DNA from: JAGOLU01 sp964542665 | GTDB taxonomy: Bacteria > Patescibacteriota > Microgenomatia > UBA1406 > GWC2-37-13 | Direction of reading: 5' to 3' | DNA length: 5,570 nt | Assembly: GCA_964542665.1 (NCBI GenBank) | Contig: CAZIUF010000043.1 | Location: 1-5,570 of the forward strand | Made by a program: the position numbers and the translations under genes | Shown here: piece by piece, positions 1 to 5,563 of the stretch | Position numbering within the stretch: position 1 is the stretch's first letter | Layout: each line of letters begins with the position of its first letter | The notes under the pieces: generated by a model | Databases searched by the model: none | Told to the model about the DNA's origin: nothing | The model's input: the letters and a program-made list of their open reading frames with translations, nothing else

Positions 1-10
1 AGTTAGTTTA

Positions 11-16
11 TATACG
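11..16 (+). promoter_or_regulatory. possible -10 box just before rpsF
   Basis: TATACG lies six bases before the rpsF ATG at 23. A -10 hexamer normally ends seven bases before the transcription start, so transcription would begin on the A of that ATG, giving a leaderless mRNA. The spacing matches that at the promoter at 1232-1237. The hexamer matches TATAAT at four of six positions, and the -35 region lies outside the window, so this is tentative. Confidence 0.35.
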
Positions 17-22
17 ACATAA

Positions 23-286
23 ATGAAGTACGAAATCACCTATCTGGTCGAAACCGAAGATAAATCCAAGTTGGTCACTGATATCATCACTGCAGCTGGC
101 GCCACCTACACTGAGACCAAAAAGTGGGGTCAACGTGAGCTCGCATATCCAATCAAAAAGAACATGAGAGCCTTTTACTACACTGGTATCATCGAGTGTG
201 CCGGAGCCCTGGTCACCGAAATCAAGCAAAAACTCAACTTTGCAGACGTTGCAATCCGTTATTTGATCATCAAATTAGAAAGCTAA
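23..286 (+). CDS. rpsF: small ribosomal subunit protein bS6
   Basis: This 87-residue protein is ribosomal protein S6, which binds the central domain of 16S rRNA as a partner of bS18 on the 30S platform. It opens with the family's first beta strand (MKYEITYLVE). The conserved core follows at about residues 34-54 (KKWGQRELAYPIKK, then RAFYY), and a ferredoxin-like alpha/beta pattern ends in IRYLIIKLES. It is at the short end of the family, which is usually about 95-135 residues, and lacks the acidic or charged C-terminal tail seen in many bacteria. The ATG at 23 fits the family N-terminus exactly. No Shine-Dalgarno sequence is visible in the 22 available upstream bases. ssb starts 23 bases downstream on the same strand, the standard order. 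The identification is secure from the motif and the neighbours. Confidence 0.97.
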   Translation: MKYEITYLVETEDKSKLVTDIITAAGATYTETKKWGQRELAYPIKKNMRAFYYTGIIECAGALVTEIKQKLNFADVAIRYLIIKLES

Positions 287-309
287 ACGAGTATCATTCT
301 ATACATCAC

Positions 310-774
310 ATGTCTAGCCGCTCTATCAATAAAGTCATGCTCCTCGGCAATCTCACCCGAGATCCGCTCGTAAAGTTCACCTCAGCAGGTACTGCTGTAG
401 CCACGTTTTCCATCGCAACCAACCGCAGTTGGACCACGGCCGAAGGTCAAGTCAAGGAAGACGTTCAATATCACAATATCGTCGCATGGGCCAAGCTCGC
501 AGAGCTCGTCGGCAAACTACTTTCAAAAGGAAAAAAGGTATACGTTGACGGTCGTCTCACCACTCGCAAATACACTGATAAAACTGGCGTCGAGCGCTAT
601 ATCACCGAGATAGTTATGGATGATTTCATCCTCATGAGTGATGGTCGACGTGCAGAAGCGGCTGGTGAATCTCCAGCAGCTAACTCGGCTCCATCTGAAG
701 ACAACTCGCCAACACCTGAGCCCACCTCATCGCCATCATCACAAACTATTAATCCTGATGATATACCCTTTTAA
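310..774 (+). CDS. ssb: single-stranded DNA-binding protein
   Basis: This 154-residue SSB coats single-stranded DNA in replication, repair and recombination. The OB fold covers about residues 4-110. It begins with the signature INKVMLLGNLTRDP and contains VATFSIATNRSW, the YHNIVAW strand, LLSKGKKVYVDGRL and the ITEIVMDDF strand. A disordered Ser/Pro/Glu/Ala-rich linker (about 115-147) follows. It ends in the acidic tip PDDIPF, the docking peptide for partner proteins in SSBs generally. The reading frame is open from 196, but the stretch before ATG 310 overlaps rpsF and has no SSB homology, so 310 is the start. It sits between rpsF and rpsR, probably as one transcript. No Shine-Dalgarno sequence is present; TATA-like hexamers at 292-297 and 300-305 could be an internal promoter, but this is weak. 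Confidence 0.97.
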   Translation: MSSRSINKVMLLGNLTRDPLVKFTSAGTAVATFSIATNRSWTTAEGQVKEDVQYHNIVAWAKLAELVGKLLSKGKKVYVDGRLTTRKYTDKTGVERYITEIVMDDFILMSDGRRAEAAGESPAANSAPSEDNSPTPEPTSSPSSQTINPDDIPF

Positions 775-791
775 TTGTTGCACTAAAAAAT

Positions 792-1001
792 ATGAACAAA
801 CCTGACTATTTTGAAAAAATGGACACTATCCCAGACTACAAAGATGTTGAGTCTATGCAAAAGTTCATCACTGCTCGTATGCGTATCACTTCACGTGAGC
901 GCACCGGGATGAGCGCAAAAAACCAGCGCAAGCTTTCCAAGGCTATCAAGTACGCTCGGTATCTGGCCCTTCTGCCAACCATCTCCTACCAAGCGCAATA
1001 A
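792..1001 (+). CDS. rpsR: small ribosomal subunit protein bS18
   Basis: This 69-residue protein is ribosomal protein S18, which pairs with bS6 on the 30S platform. The core from about residue 16 matches the family: YKDVESMQKFIT, then ITSRERTGMSAKNQRKLSKAI, then KYARYLALLP. It has the usual run of basic residues for rRNA contact. The N-terminus is short and the protein is slightly shorter than the usual roughly 75 residues. The ATG at 792 follows the ssb stop by 17 bases. The upstream bases are A-rich, with no Shine-Dalgarno sequence. In many bacteria rplI (bL9) comes next; here a repeat-rich gap follows instead, consistent with the bL9 loss reported in several CPR groups. Confidence 0.96.
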   Translation: MNKPDYFEKMDTIPDYKDVESMQKFITARMRITSRERTGMSAKNQRKLSKAIKYARYLALLPTISYQAQ

Positions 1002-1031
1002 ATAAATTGTGAAGTCAAACGTCGTCACGTC

Positions 1032-1060
1032 TAAAGTCTTCAGGTCTGTTACAGACTTTA
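1032..1060 (+). other. alternative nested hairpins downstream of rpsR
   Basis: TAAAGTCT (1032-1039) pairs perfectly with AGACTTTA (1053-1060) over 8 bp around a 13-base loop. GTCTG (1044-1048) pairs with CAGAC (1052-1056) over 5 bp around TTA. The two stems share bases, so only one can form at a time. Either could protect or end the rpsR transcript, but there is no long T-tract, so I do not call it a terminator. Confidence 0.35.
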
Positions 1061-1126
1061 CAGACTTGCTTGTAGCTCACAGCTTCTTTGCTCGCAGCTG
1101 TTTGCCAACTTTACAGACTTTACTTG

Positions 1127-1141
1127 TCCCGCTCTGCGGGA
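1127..1141. repeat. GC-rich hairpin in the spacer
   Basis: TCCCGC (1127-1132) and GCGGGA (1136-1141) form a perfect 6-bp stem with a three-base loop, the only GC-rich structure in an otherwise mixed spacer. Neither strand has a T-run after it, so it is not a standard intrinsic terminator. It looks like a short REP-type element. Confidence 0.5.
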
Positions 1142-1207
1142 TGACTTGATGACCTGATGACCTTCGACTTTATAGACTTTCGACTTGAATGACTCCCATT
1201 CTCCTCC

Positions 1208-1237
1208 TTTACTTCCTCTCACCAATCTGACTATAAT
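1208..1237 (+). promoter_or_regulatory. promoter of the 243-residue ORF / S41 operon
   Basis: A perfect -10 box TATAAT lies at 1232-1237, with a -35-like TTTACT (4 of 6 matches to TTGACA) at 1208-1213 and an 18-bp spacer. The predicted transcription start, seven bases past the -10, falls on base 1244, the A of the ATG. The mRNA would therefore be leaderless. No Shine-Dalgarno sequence precedes the ATG, which agrees. Confidence 0.72.
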
Positions 1238-1243
1238 GATCAC

Positions 1244-1975
1244 ATGGCCACATTTGATGTACATTTCGATACCGGTTGGGATATTTTAGTCACTCCCGGA
1301 AGCAAAATCACCTTTACGACCTCACTTGCCCAGCAAGTGTCCCCGGCAACCTACCCACAGACTATCCCGCTCGCCCAGATACTGGGATTTTCCCCCAAAC
1401 ACATATTCAAACATATCAAAAAGAGTGTAGGTGAGATGATCCGAAAAGGCGACGTAGTTGCCGAAAATAAAACACTCTTTAGCTCAAAGAAGTTTGCGGC
1501 AGACGCTGACGGTATCATCACCCACATCGACCATACTATTGGGGAAATTGTATTTGAACAGGTCTTGTCGGAGGTGAGCTCGAGTGCCATGATGGCACTT
1601 TTTGAGGGGACTGTCGGTGATATAAAGAAAGGAACAATCAGTGTAAAAGTAGTGAAATCACTGGAGATCAAAATCAACGAGACGGTCTCGTCACGATTTG
1701 GAGGTCGATGTCTCATCACCGATGCATCGCAGGCGATGATCTTGGGACTTCCCGACGTCGGGGGCAATATCGTCGTTGCGCCCAACTTCACCGACTATAG
1801 CATTTCAAAATTTGAGGCACTGCAGGCACAGGCATTTGTATCACCGGTAGCCATCCGTACGCATATACCTTCCTACACGCTCAAAAAGCAAACCGAATAT
1901 GCAGATATCGTTGACTTTGCGCCGACTGCTGTGTACGCTAATCCATCTGAGTCGATACTCATATTTTACAAGTGA
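1244..1975 (+). CDS. uncharacterised protein with barrel-sandwich-like segment, coupled to S41 protease
   Basis: I do not recognise a named family for this 243-residue protein. It has no signal peptide or membrane segment, so it is probably cytoplasmic. Residues 62-105 (VGEMIRKGDVVAENKTLF, a Ser/Lys turn, then DADGIITHIDHTIGEIVFE) have the alternating strand-and-glycine pattern of lipoyl/biotinyl-like barrel-sandwich domains, as in RnfC-type or RNA polymerase insertion modules. No carrier lysine motif is evident, so a binding or scaffold role is more likely than a prosthetic group. A second beta-rich unit follows at about 118-160 (FEGTVGDIKKGTISVKV to SSRFGGRCLI). The C-terminal third (AIRTHIPSYTLKK to ESILIFYK) is unlike anything I know. 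Its stop overlaps the start of the S41 protease gene (GTGA), implying translational coupling. The ATG at 1244 coincides with the predicted transcription start. Confidence 0.85.
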   Translation: MATFDVHFDTGWDILVTPGSKITFTTSLAQQVSPATYPQTIPLAQILGFSPKHIFKHIKKSVGEMIRKGDVVAENKTLFSSKKFAADADGIITHIDHTIGEIVFEQVLSEVSSSAMMALFEGTVGDIKKGTISVKVVKSLEIKINETVSSRFGGRCLITDASQAMILGLPDVGGNIVVAPNFTDYSISKFEALQAQAFVSPVAIRTHIPSYTLKKQTEYADIVDFAPTAVYANPSESILIFYK

Positions 1976-3267
1976 CCACAAGATCAGTGAAACAAGATAC
2001 TCCACCCCCCTCTAAAAAAGAGCCGATCATCAATCGGTTATTTTTGTTGGCTCTATTTGCCTTTATCTTTGCTGCGGGCTATCGGATCGGCGATACCAAG
2101 ATGTTACTTGGATTGAGTGTCCCTGGATTTTCTAGCAAACCATTTGTTTCTACGCTGCCTGATGCGGCAACAAAAAACAAGTTAAATGTAAATGAAAAAA
2201 ATGTCGACTTTTCACTGTTTTGGGAAGTGTGGGATAAGTTTGAGAACAAATATGTTGACCGAGCCAAACTCGACACCAATAAAATCTTTTATAGCGCCCT
2301 CAAAGGACTCGTTGCTTCGGCGGAAGATCCTTACACTTTTTTCCTGACTCCCGAGGAACATAAACAATCAAAAGACTCGCTCGGAGGTCGGTTTGAGGGT
2401 ATCGGGGCCCAACTCGGGACCAAAGAAGGCAAGATCATCGTTATCGCACCACTTCCTAACTCACCCGCTCTCGCAGCTGGCGTCAAGGCAGGAGACGAAA
2501 TATTGATGGTTGATGGTGTGTCTATCAAAGGTGAAGCGGTGACTCAAGTAGTCTCAAAGATTAGGGGCACAGCGGGTACTGAGGTGGTGCTCAAGTTAGC
2601 TCGAGGCAAAGAAGAAATCGAAGTGAAAATCACTCGTGCGAAGATCATCGTCGCTATATTTGAGACAAAATATGAAAATCAGATTGCCCACGTCAAGATG
2701 AATCAGTTCGGTGACAACAGCATCGTCGAGTGGGATAAGATCAGTCAAGAAGTCGCACAGAAATATGCTGCTGGCACGATCAAGGGACTTGTACTTGATC
2801 TTCGTGACAATCCAGGTGGATATCTCGATGCAGCGGTCAAGATCGCCTCTGACTTCCTCCCATACGGAGAGCTCGTAGTGAAACAAGAATCTTTGGATAA
2901 AAAAGTCGACTATCGCGTCACGAAAAACGGAATCCTCCAAAAGATCCCTGTTGTTGTCCTCATCAACAAAGGCTCAGCATCAGCATCTGAGATCCTCGCA
3001 GGCGCTCTCCGAGATCACAAGAGAGCAAAGCTCGTCGGTGAGAAGTCGTTTGGCAAAGGATCAGTCCAAGAGGTCATCGAGCTATCAGGCGGTTCAGGTA
3101 TGCATGTGACTGTAGCCAAGTGGGTACTACCTGGTGGTGACTGGATCAATGGCAAAGGCATCACTCCCGAGACCGAAGTGATTAACGAAGCCATAGATGG
3201 CCAAAACACTGTTGATGCGCGCAAGCTCGATGCCCAGCTCAACAAGGCTGAGGAAATGCTGAAATAA
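1972..3267 (+). CDS. C-terminal processing peptidase (S41 family, CtpA/CtpB/Prc-like), membrane-anchored
   Basis: This 431-residue serine protease cleaves proteins at or near their C-termini outside the cytoplasmic membrane. A basic N-terminus (KKEPIINR) precedes one membrane segment at about residues 22-38, predicting N-terminus in and protease out. A PDZ domain covers about 138-222 (FEGIGAQLG, SPALAAGVKAGDEILMVDG), followed by the peptidase S41 core (about 225-405) with LVLDLRDNPGG at 273-283. The nucleophile is Ser337 in KGSASASE and the general base is Lys362 in SFGKGSVQ. They are 25 residues apart, as in B. subtilis CtpB (S309/K334). Gln366 completes the Ser-Lys-Gln triad. The C-terminal WVLPGGDWINGKGITPE signature is intact. 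The start is GTG at 1972, overlapping the upstream stop; the first in-frame ATG, at codon 44, would remove the membrane anchor. Length is typical of CtpA/CtpB. The exact subfamily is not assigned. Confidence 0.96.
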   Translation: MTTRSVKQDTPPPSKKEPIINRLFLLALFAFIFAAGYRIGDTKMLLGLSVPGFSSKPFVSTLPDAATKNKLNVNEKNVDFSLFWEVWDKFENKYVDRAKLDTNKIFYSALKGLVASAEDPYTFFLTPEEHKQSKDSLGGRFEGIGAQLGTKEGKIIVIAPLPNSPALAAGVKAGDEILMVDGVSIKGEAVTQVVSKIRGTAGTEVVLKLARGKEEIEVKITRAKIIVAIFETKYENQIAHVKMNQFGDNSIVEWDKISQEVAQKYAAGTIKGLVLDLRDNPGGYLDAAVKIASDFLPYGELVVKQESLDKKVDYRVTKNGILQKIPVVVLINKGSASASEILAGALRDHKRAKLVGEKSFGKGSVQEVIELSGGSGMHVTVAKWVLPGGDWINGKGITPETEVINEAIDGQNTVDARKLDAQLNKAEEMLK

Positions 3268-3297
3268 CTACTTGATCTACAGCCCGTTAATCTCGAT

Positions 3298-3341
3298 GTC
3301 ATCCTGCCTGTCCGCCGAAGAGGCGGGGTTCAGCTTTTTTT
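3298..3341 (+). terminator. intrinsic terminator after S41 gene, from a repeat-like hairpin
   Basis: ATCCTGCC (3301-3308) pairs with GGCGGGGT (3322-3329) over 8 bp including G-U pairs. A smaller CCGCC/GGCGG stem (3312-3316 with 3322-3326) competes with it. A run of seven T follows at 3335-3341, five bases after the longer stem. It sits 30 bases after the S41 stop and before the htrA promoter, the expected place for a terminator. The GTCATCCTGCCTGTCCGCC sequence resembles dispersed intergenic repeats I associate with CPR genomes; that resemblance is from memory. Confidence 0.6.
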
Positions 3342-3366
3342 CAGGAAATATAGGTAGATTATCGCA

Positions 3367-3395
3367 TTGAAAGTCTTATCTAGATGAGCTAGGAT
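3367..3395 (+). promoter_or_regulatory. candidate promoter of the HtrA-type protease gene
   Basis: TTGAAA (3367-3372) and TAGGAT (3390-3395) are separated by 17 bp. Transcription would start near 3402, giving a leader of about 20 bases before the ATG at 3422. TATGCT (3395-3400) and TAATAAT (3400-3406) just downstream are alternative -10 boxes with poorer -35 spacing. The leader contains no Shine-Dalgarno sequence. Confidence 0.45.
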
Positions 3396-3421
3396 ATGCT
3401 AATAATTTTGTTACTTTGTCT

Positions 3422-4618
3422 ATGAAAAAGCTACTCACTGTTATCTTGGTTCTTTTCATCGGGGTTGTACTCACCGAGCAACTCAAAAGCAACCCAAATT
3501 TTTTGAAGACTTTTTCTCTTTCCAATCTCCTTCCCAAAGCGACCAATGTCCCGAAACCATCTGGCGCGTTGCTTCCCACAGTGAAACCTATGGAGCTGAG
3601 CGGCACAGAGGAAGAGCGGCGCATCCAGATGATCGAGAAAGCCCTGCCATCTGTAGTCACGATCGGCATCAACTTTACGACTCGTCAGCCAGACCGCATC
3701 CAAATGGACCCGTTTGATTTCTTTGGTGAGAGTAGAGGATTTCAACGAGTACCCGGCAAAGAGAAAAATGTCGAGCGCAATATCGGATCAGGGTTTATCG
3801 TCTCCTCGACTGGTCTGGTCATCTCCAACAAACACGTGGTCGAACAAGAAGATGCAAAGTATAAAGTGAGATTGAACAATGGCGATACGCTTGATGTGGA
3901 GAAAATTTATCGTGACCCACTCAATGATCTTTCGATATTGAAGGTCGTTCCAAAATCTTCTCTGGTTGCACTTCCCCTCGGCGATTCGGATAAACTCAAA
4001 CTTGGACAGACCGTCGTCGCGGTCGGCACCCCGCTTGGCGAGTTTACCAACTCGGTCACCTCCGGTATCGTCTCAGGTCTGGGCCGCGGGATCACCGCTG
4101 GCTCGCCTTTTGAGGGATCGGCAGAGAAGCTTGATGGTGTCATCCAGACTGATGCGGCGATCTCTCCCGGCAACTCGGGTGGCCCACTCTTGAACTCTTC
4201 AGGTGAGGTCATCGGAGTTAATACTGCAGTATCGGGCGAAGGCCAAAATATCGGCTTTGCGCTTCCCGTGAACATAGTAAAGACACTGCTCGCTGAGTTT
4301 GATAAGCGTGGAGGGACATTTGAGCGGCCGTATATGGGAGTGAGATATCAGATGCTTGATCGACAGACGGCAATCGCCAACGATCTCGTTGAGGGAGCAT
4401 ACATCCAGGAAGTCGTCTCGGGATCACCAGCAGAGAAGGCTGGACTTGCTCCAGATGATGTGATCACGAAGATTGATGGGGTCAAAGTCTCAGGCACTGA
4501 CGAGCAGAGTATCGTCAAAGTACTGCTGGATAAAAAAATCGGTCAATCTGTCTCAGTGACCTATTGGAGAGGTGGGAAGGAAAATACAGTGAGCGTGACT
4601 CTTGAGGTGTTTAAGTAA
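3422..4618 (+). CDS. HtrA/DegP-type serine protease with one PDZ domain
   Basis: This 398-residue membrane-anchored protease belongs to the S1C (DegP/DegS/HtrA) family, which degrades or senses misfolded proteins outside the cytoplasm. The N-terminus (MKKLLTVILVLFIGVVL) is a signal anchor with no lipobox. A linker of about 50 residues and a DPFDFFG segment (95-102), typical of the DegP LA loop, precede the trypsin-like domain. The catalytic triad is His138 (ISNKHVV), Asp169 (NDLSIL) and Ser252 (SPGNSGGP), all present; GSGFIV and GTPLGEF are also conserved. A single PDZ domain spans about 302-396 (YMGVRYQ, GSPAEKAGLAPDDVITKIDG), like DegS and Gram-positive HtrA rather than two-PDZ DegP. The frame also permits a TTG start at 3416, but ATG 3422 gives a normal signal sequence. 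It has its own promoter, separate from the S41 gene, although the two proteases are adjacent. Confidence 0.96.
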   Translation: MKKLLTVILVLFIGVVLTEQLKSNPNFLKTFSLSNLLPKATNVPKPSGALLPTVKPMELSGTEEERRIQMIEKALPSVVTIGINFTTRQPDRIQMDPFDFFGESRGFQRVPGKEKNVERNIGSGFIVSSTGLVISNKHVVEQEDAKYKVRLNNGDTLDVEKIYRDPLNDLSILKVVPKSSLVALPLGDSDKLKLGQTVVAVGTPLGEFTNSVTSGIVSGLGRGITAGSPFEGSAEKLDGVIQTDAAISPGNSGGPLLNSSGEVIGVNTAVSGEGQNIGFALPVNIVKTLLAEFDKRGGTFERPYMGVRYQMLDRQTAIANDLVEGAYIQEVVSGSPAEKAGLAPDDVITKIDGVKVSGTDEQSIVKVLLDKKIGQSVSVTYWRGGKENTVSVTLEVFK

Positions 4619-4622
4619 ATCT

Positions 4623-4677
4623 TTATCACATCCAAATGCTGCTTACAAAGCTTCATAATTCTGGGCATTTATGATAA
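4623..4677. terminator. possible bidirectional terminator between convergent genes
   Basis: This 69-bp gap separates the htrA-type gene from the oppositely oriented 121-residue ORF. TTATCA (4623-4628) can pair with TGATAA (4672-4677), and AAATGC (4634-4639) with GCATTT (4665-4670), making an imperfect nested stem with a 25-base loop. T/A-rich sequence follows on both sides. The position suits a shared terminator, but the stems are AT-rich and long-looped, so this is weak. Confidence 0.35.
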
Positions 4678-4687
4678 GTATTTATTT

Positions 4688-5053
4688 CTATAGACTTTGT
4701 GGGTCGTTTATTTGCAGTGAAAAACTTCTTTGATCTTCAGGTACTTCTATGCACTCATGGCCACAAACGCGTCCAATAACTTGCGCATCAATGGTGGATG
4801 GAGCATCGAATGGAAACAAATGGTCACCTTGTTCGTTAACAAAGCGCCTGTTTAACCCTGAAATTATATTATTTCTTTTAAATCCTAACAATAGAGCTCT
4901 TTCGTTCATATAGGCTCCTGCTATGCAACCACCTATGCTAGCGCACGTGTCCAAAGATTTTACTTCTCCCTTCTGTCCACAAGCAGCTTGAAGTTTTGCT
5001 GTACATTTAAGTTGGAGCTCTCCTGGCCCTTGTGAGCCTTGTTCTGCTTTCAT
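4688..5053 (-). CDS. uncharacterised small six-cysteine protein
   Basis: This 121-residue protein matches no family I recognise. It has six cysteines: Cys17, Cys25, Cys37 and Cys43 in the N-terminal half (KCTAKLQAAC, then TCASIGGCIAG), and Cys97 and Cys101 in CGHEC. The last motif, with His99, could bind metal; disulfides are the alternative. A short glycine/alanine-rich hydrophobic stretch (about 39-58) is too weak to call a membrane segment, and there is no signal peptide. The ATG at 5053 follows the stop of the next gene upstream by five bases, so the two should be co-transcribed. There is no Shine-Dalgarno sequence. The pair looks AT-richer by eye than the plus-strand genes. The frame is a plausible gene given its tight spacing and open length, but it has no homology support here. 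Confidence 0.6.
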   Translation of the reverse strand: MKAEQGSQGPGELQLKCTAKLQAACGQKGEVKSLDTCASIGGCIAGAYMNERALLLGFKRNNIISGLNRRFVNEQGDHLFPFDAPSTIDAQVIGRVCGHECIEVPEDQRSFSLQINDPQSL

Positions 5054-5058
5054 AGATA

Positions 5059-5499
5059 TTATTTTACTTCCGCTGGTGCTGCTTGACTTGCCTCAGCAGC
5101 AACTGGTTGCCCAGCCTCACAAGTAGCCGGCTGGTTCTCTGTAGATACTTGGTGAATATGTAGCATTCCAATGTGCCTCAAATATTGATAGATTACCCCA
5201 TGTGCTTGGGTTGCTCCATGTTCTCGTAATGCAGGCCTAAAAATGTGTGGAAATCTTTCACACCAGTATGGAAATGAGTCAACTCGTCTCCGTATGGTCG
5301 CGGCGTAACCGAGATTTCCGTACTTAATCATTGTTCCAACTGGATCCATAACATATACCGTCGCGCCTTTATTACTACCATCTGGTATAAACTCAGGTAA
5401 GCTATACATCCCCAATGGGTGAAGATCTTCCTCATTTATCACTGGCTTATTGCAGTCGTGTATGCAAGAATTTGGTCTTGCCACTAGCTCAGATAACAT
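5059..5499 (-). CDS. uncharacterised Cys/His-containing protein with Ala/Pro/Glu-rich tail
   Basis: From ATG 5499 this protein has 146 residues and matches no family I recognise. The N-terminus holds a CIHDC motif (Cys12, His14, Cys16) and two further cysteines lie at 80 and 127. Histidines cluster at 85-116 (RFPHIF, LREHGATQAHG, LRHIGMLHIHQ), so metal binding is possible but unproven. The middle (KGATVYVMDPVG, YGNLGYAATIRRRV) looks like a compact alpha/beta fold. The last 20 or so residues (AAEASQAAPAEVK) are low-complexity and likely disordered. There is no signal peptide or membrane segment. A GTG start at 5505 is possible, but the predicted transcription start (about 5501) lies downstream of it, favouring ATG 5499 and a nearly leaderless mRNA. 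It is the first gene of a two-gene minus-strand unit. Confidence 0.65.
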   Translation of the reverse strand: MLSELVARPNSCIHDCNKPVINEEDLHPLGMYSLPEFIPDGSNKGATVYVMDPVGTMIKYGNLGYAATIRRRVDSFPYWCERFPHIFRPALREHGATQAHGVIYQYLRHIGMLHIHQVSTENQPATCEAGQPVAAEASQAAPAEVK

Positions 5500-5507
5500 A
5501 ATCACAT

Positions 5508-5536
5508 ATTATACCCTTAATATATACTATAAGCAA
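5508..5536 (-). promoter_or_regulatory. minus-strand promoter of the two-gene Cys/His unit
   Basis: On the minus strand TTGCTT (5536-5531) is followed, after exactly 17 bp, by a perfect TATAAT (5513-5508). Transcription would start near 5501, two bases before the ATG at 5499, so the transcript should be nearly leaderless. Confidence 0.72.
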
Positions 5537-5542
5537 GTATAT
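5522..5542. promoter_or_regulatory. inverted repeat between divergent promoters, candidate operator
   Basis: ATATACT (5522-5528) and AGTATAT (5536-5542) are perfect inverted arms around a 7-base spacer. They overlap the -35/spacer region of the minus-strand promoter and lie directly upstream of the plus-strand -10 box. A dimeric repressor bound here would be placed to control both genes. The arms are AT-rich, so chance is not excluded. Confidence 0.4.
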
Positions 5543-5545
5543 TAG

Positions 5546-5554
5546 TGGTATAAT
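5546..5554 (+). promoter_or_regulatory. extended -10 promoter of the divergent plus-strand gene
   Basis: TGGTATAAT combines a perfect TATAAT (5549-5554) with a correctly spaced TG, an extended -10 box that can work without a good -35. The predicted start is near 5561, three bases before an ATG at 5564, again nearly leaderless. Confidence 0.55.
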
Positions 5555-5563
5555 CATCCATAT

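Larger units (their letters stand above)
1002..1231. repeat. repeat-rich intergenic region after rpsR
   Basis: This non-coding gap is built from short repeats. GACTTTACAGACTT at 1054-1067 recurs, with AACTTTACAGACTTTA at 1107-1122 and GACTTTATAGACTTT at 1166-1180 as further copies. The reverse complement TAAAGTCT lies at 1032-1039. Three tandem octamers GATGACYT occupy 1140-1163, and AGCT occurs three times in 1074-1099. A 6-bp hairpin, TCCCGC/GCGGGA with a TCT loop, lies at 1127-1141. A minus-strand reading frame through this gap is a by-product of the repeats. Similar short-repeat spacers occur in CPR genomes from general knowledge; the function is unknown. No bL9, tRNA or other gene is visible here. 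Confidence 0.75.

Noticed and set aside
196..309. N-terminal extension of ssb in the same open frame
   Set aside because: It overlaps rpsF, reads as a frame-shifted shadow of bS6, and SSBs begin at the MSSRSINKVMLLGN region; ATG 310 is the start.
1127..1141. GC hairpin as an intrinsic terminator
   Set aside because: No T-run follows on either strand.
1140..1163. Three tandem octamers as the start of a CRISPR array
   Set aside because: The units are 8 bp with no spacers, and no cas gene is nearby.
1058..1264. Minus-strand 68-codon open frame across the rpsR/243-residue gap
   Set aside because: It is built from the short repeats, with low-complexity Lys/Ser/Val composition, and overlaps the strong plus-strand promoter.
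1973..1975. TGA reassigned to glycine, as in some CPR lineages
   Set aside because: Reading through this TGA soon meets another TGA in a frame with no protein signal, while the S41 gene starts in another frame at the overlap; TGA is a genuine stop.
3416..3421. TTG start two codons upstream for the HtrA-type protease
   Set aside because: ATG 3422 gives a normal MKKLL signal sequence, and TTG adds nothing conserved.
3907..4275. Antisense 122-codon open frame inside the HtrA-type gene, and similar antisense frames in the S41 gene
   Set aside because: They mirror well-conserved protease domains, have no promoter or homology, and are expected shadows of long coding regions.
5500..5507. GTG start at 5505, or ATG at 5507, for the 146-residue ORF
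   Set aside because: The ATG at 5507 is out of frame with the ORF, and both lie upstream of the transcription start predicted from the TATAAT at 5508-5513; ATG 5499 fits better.
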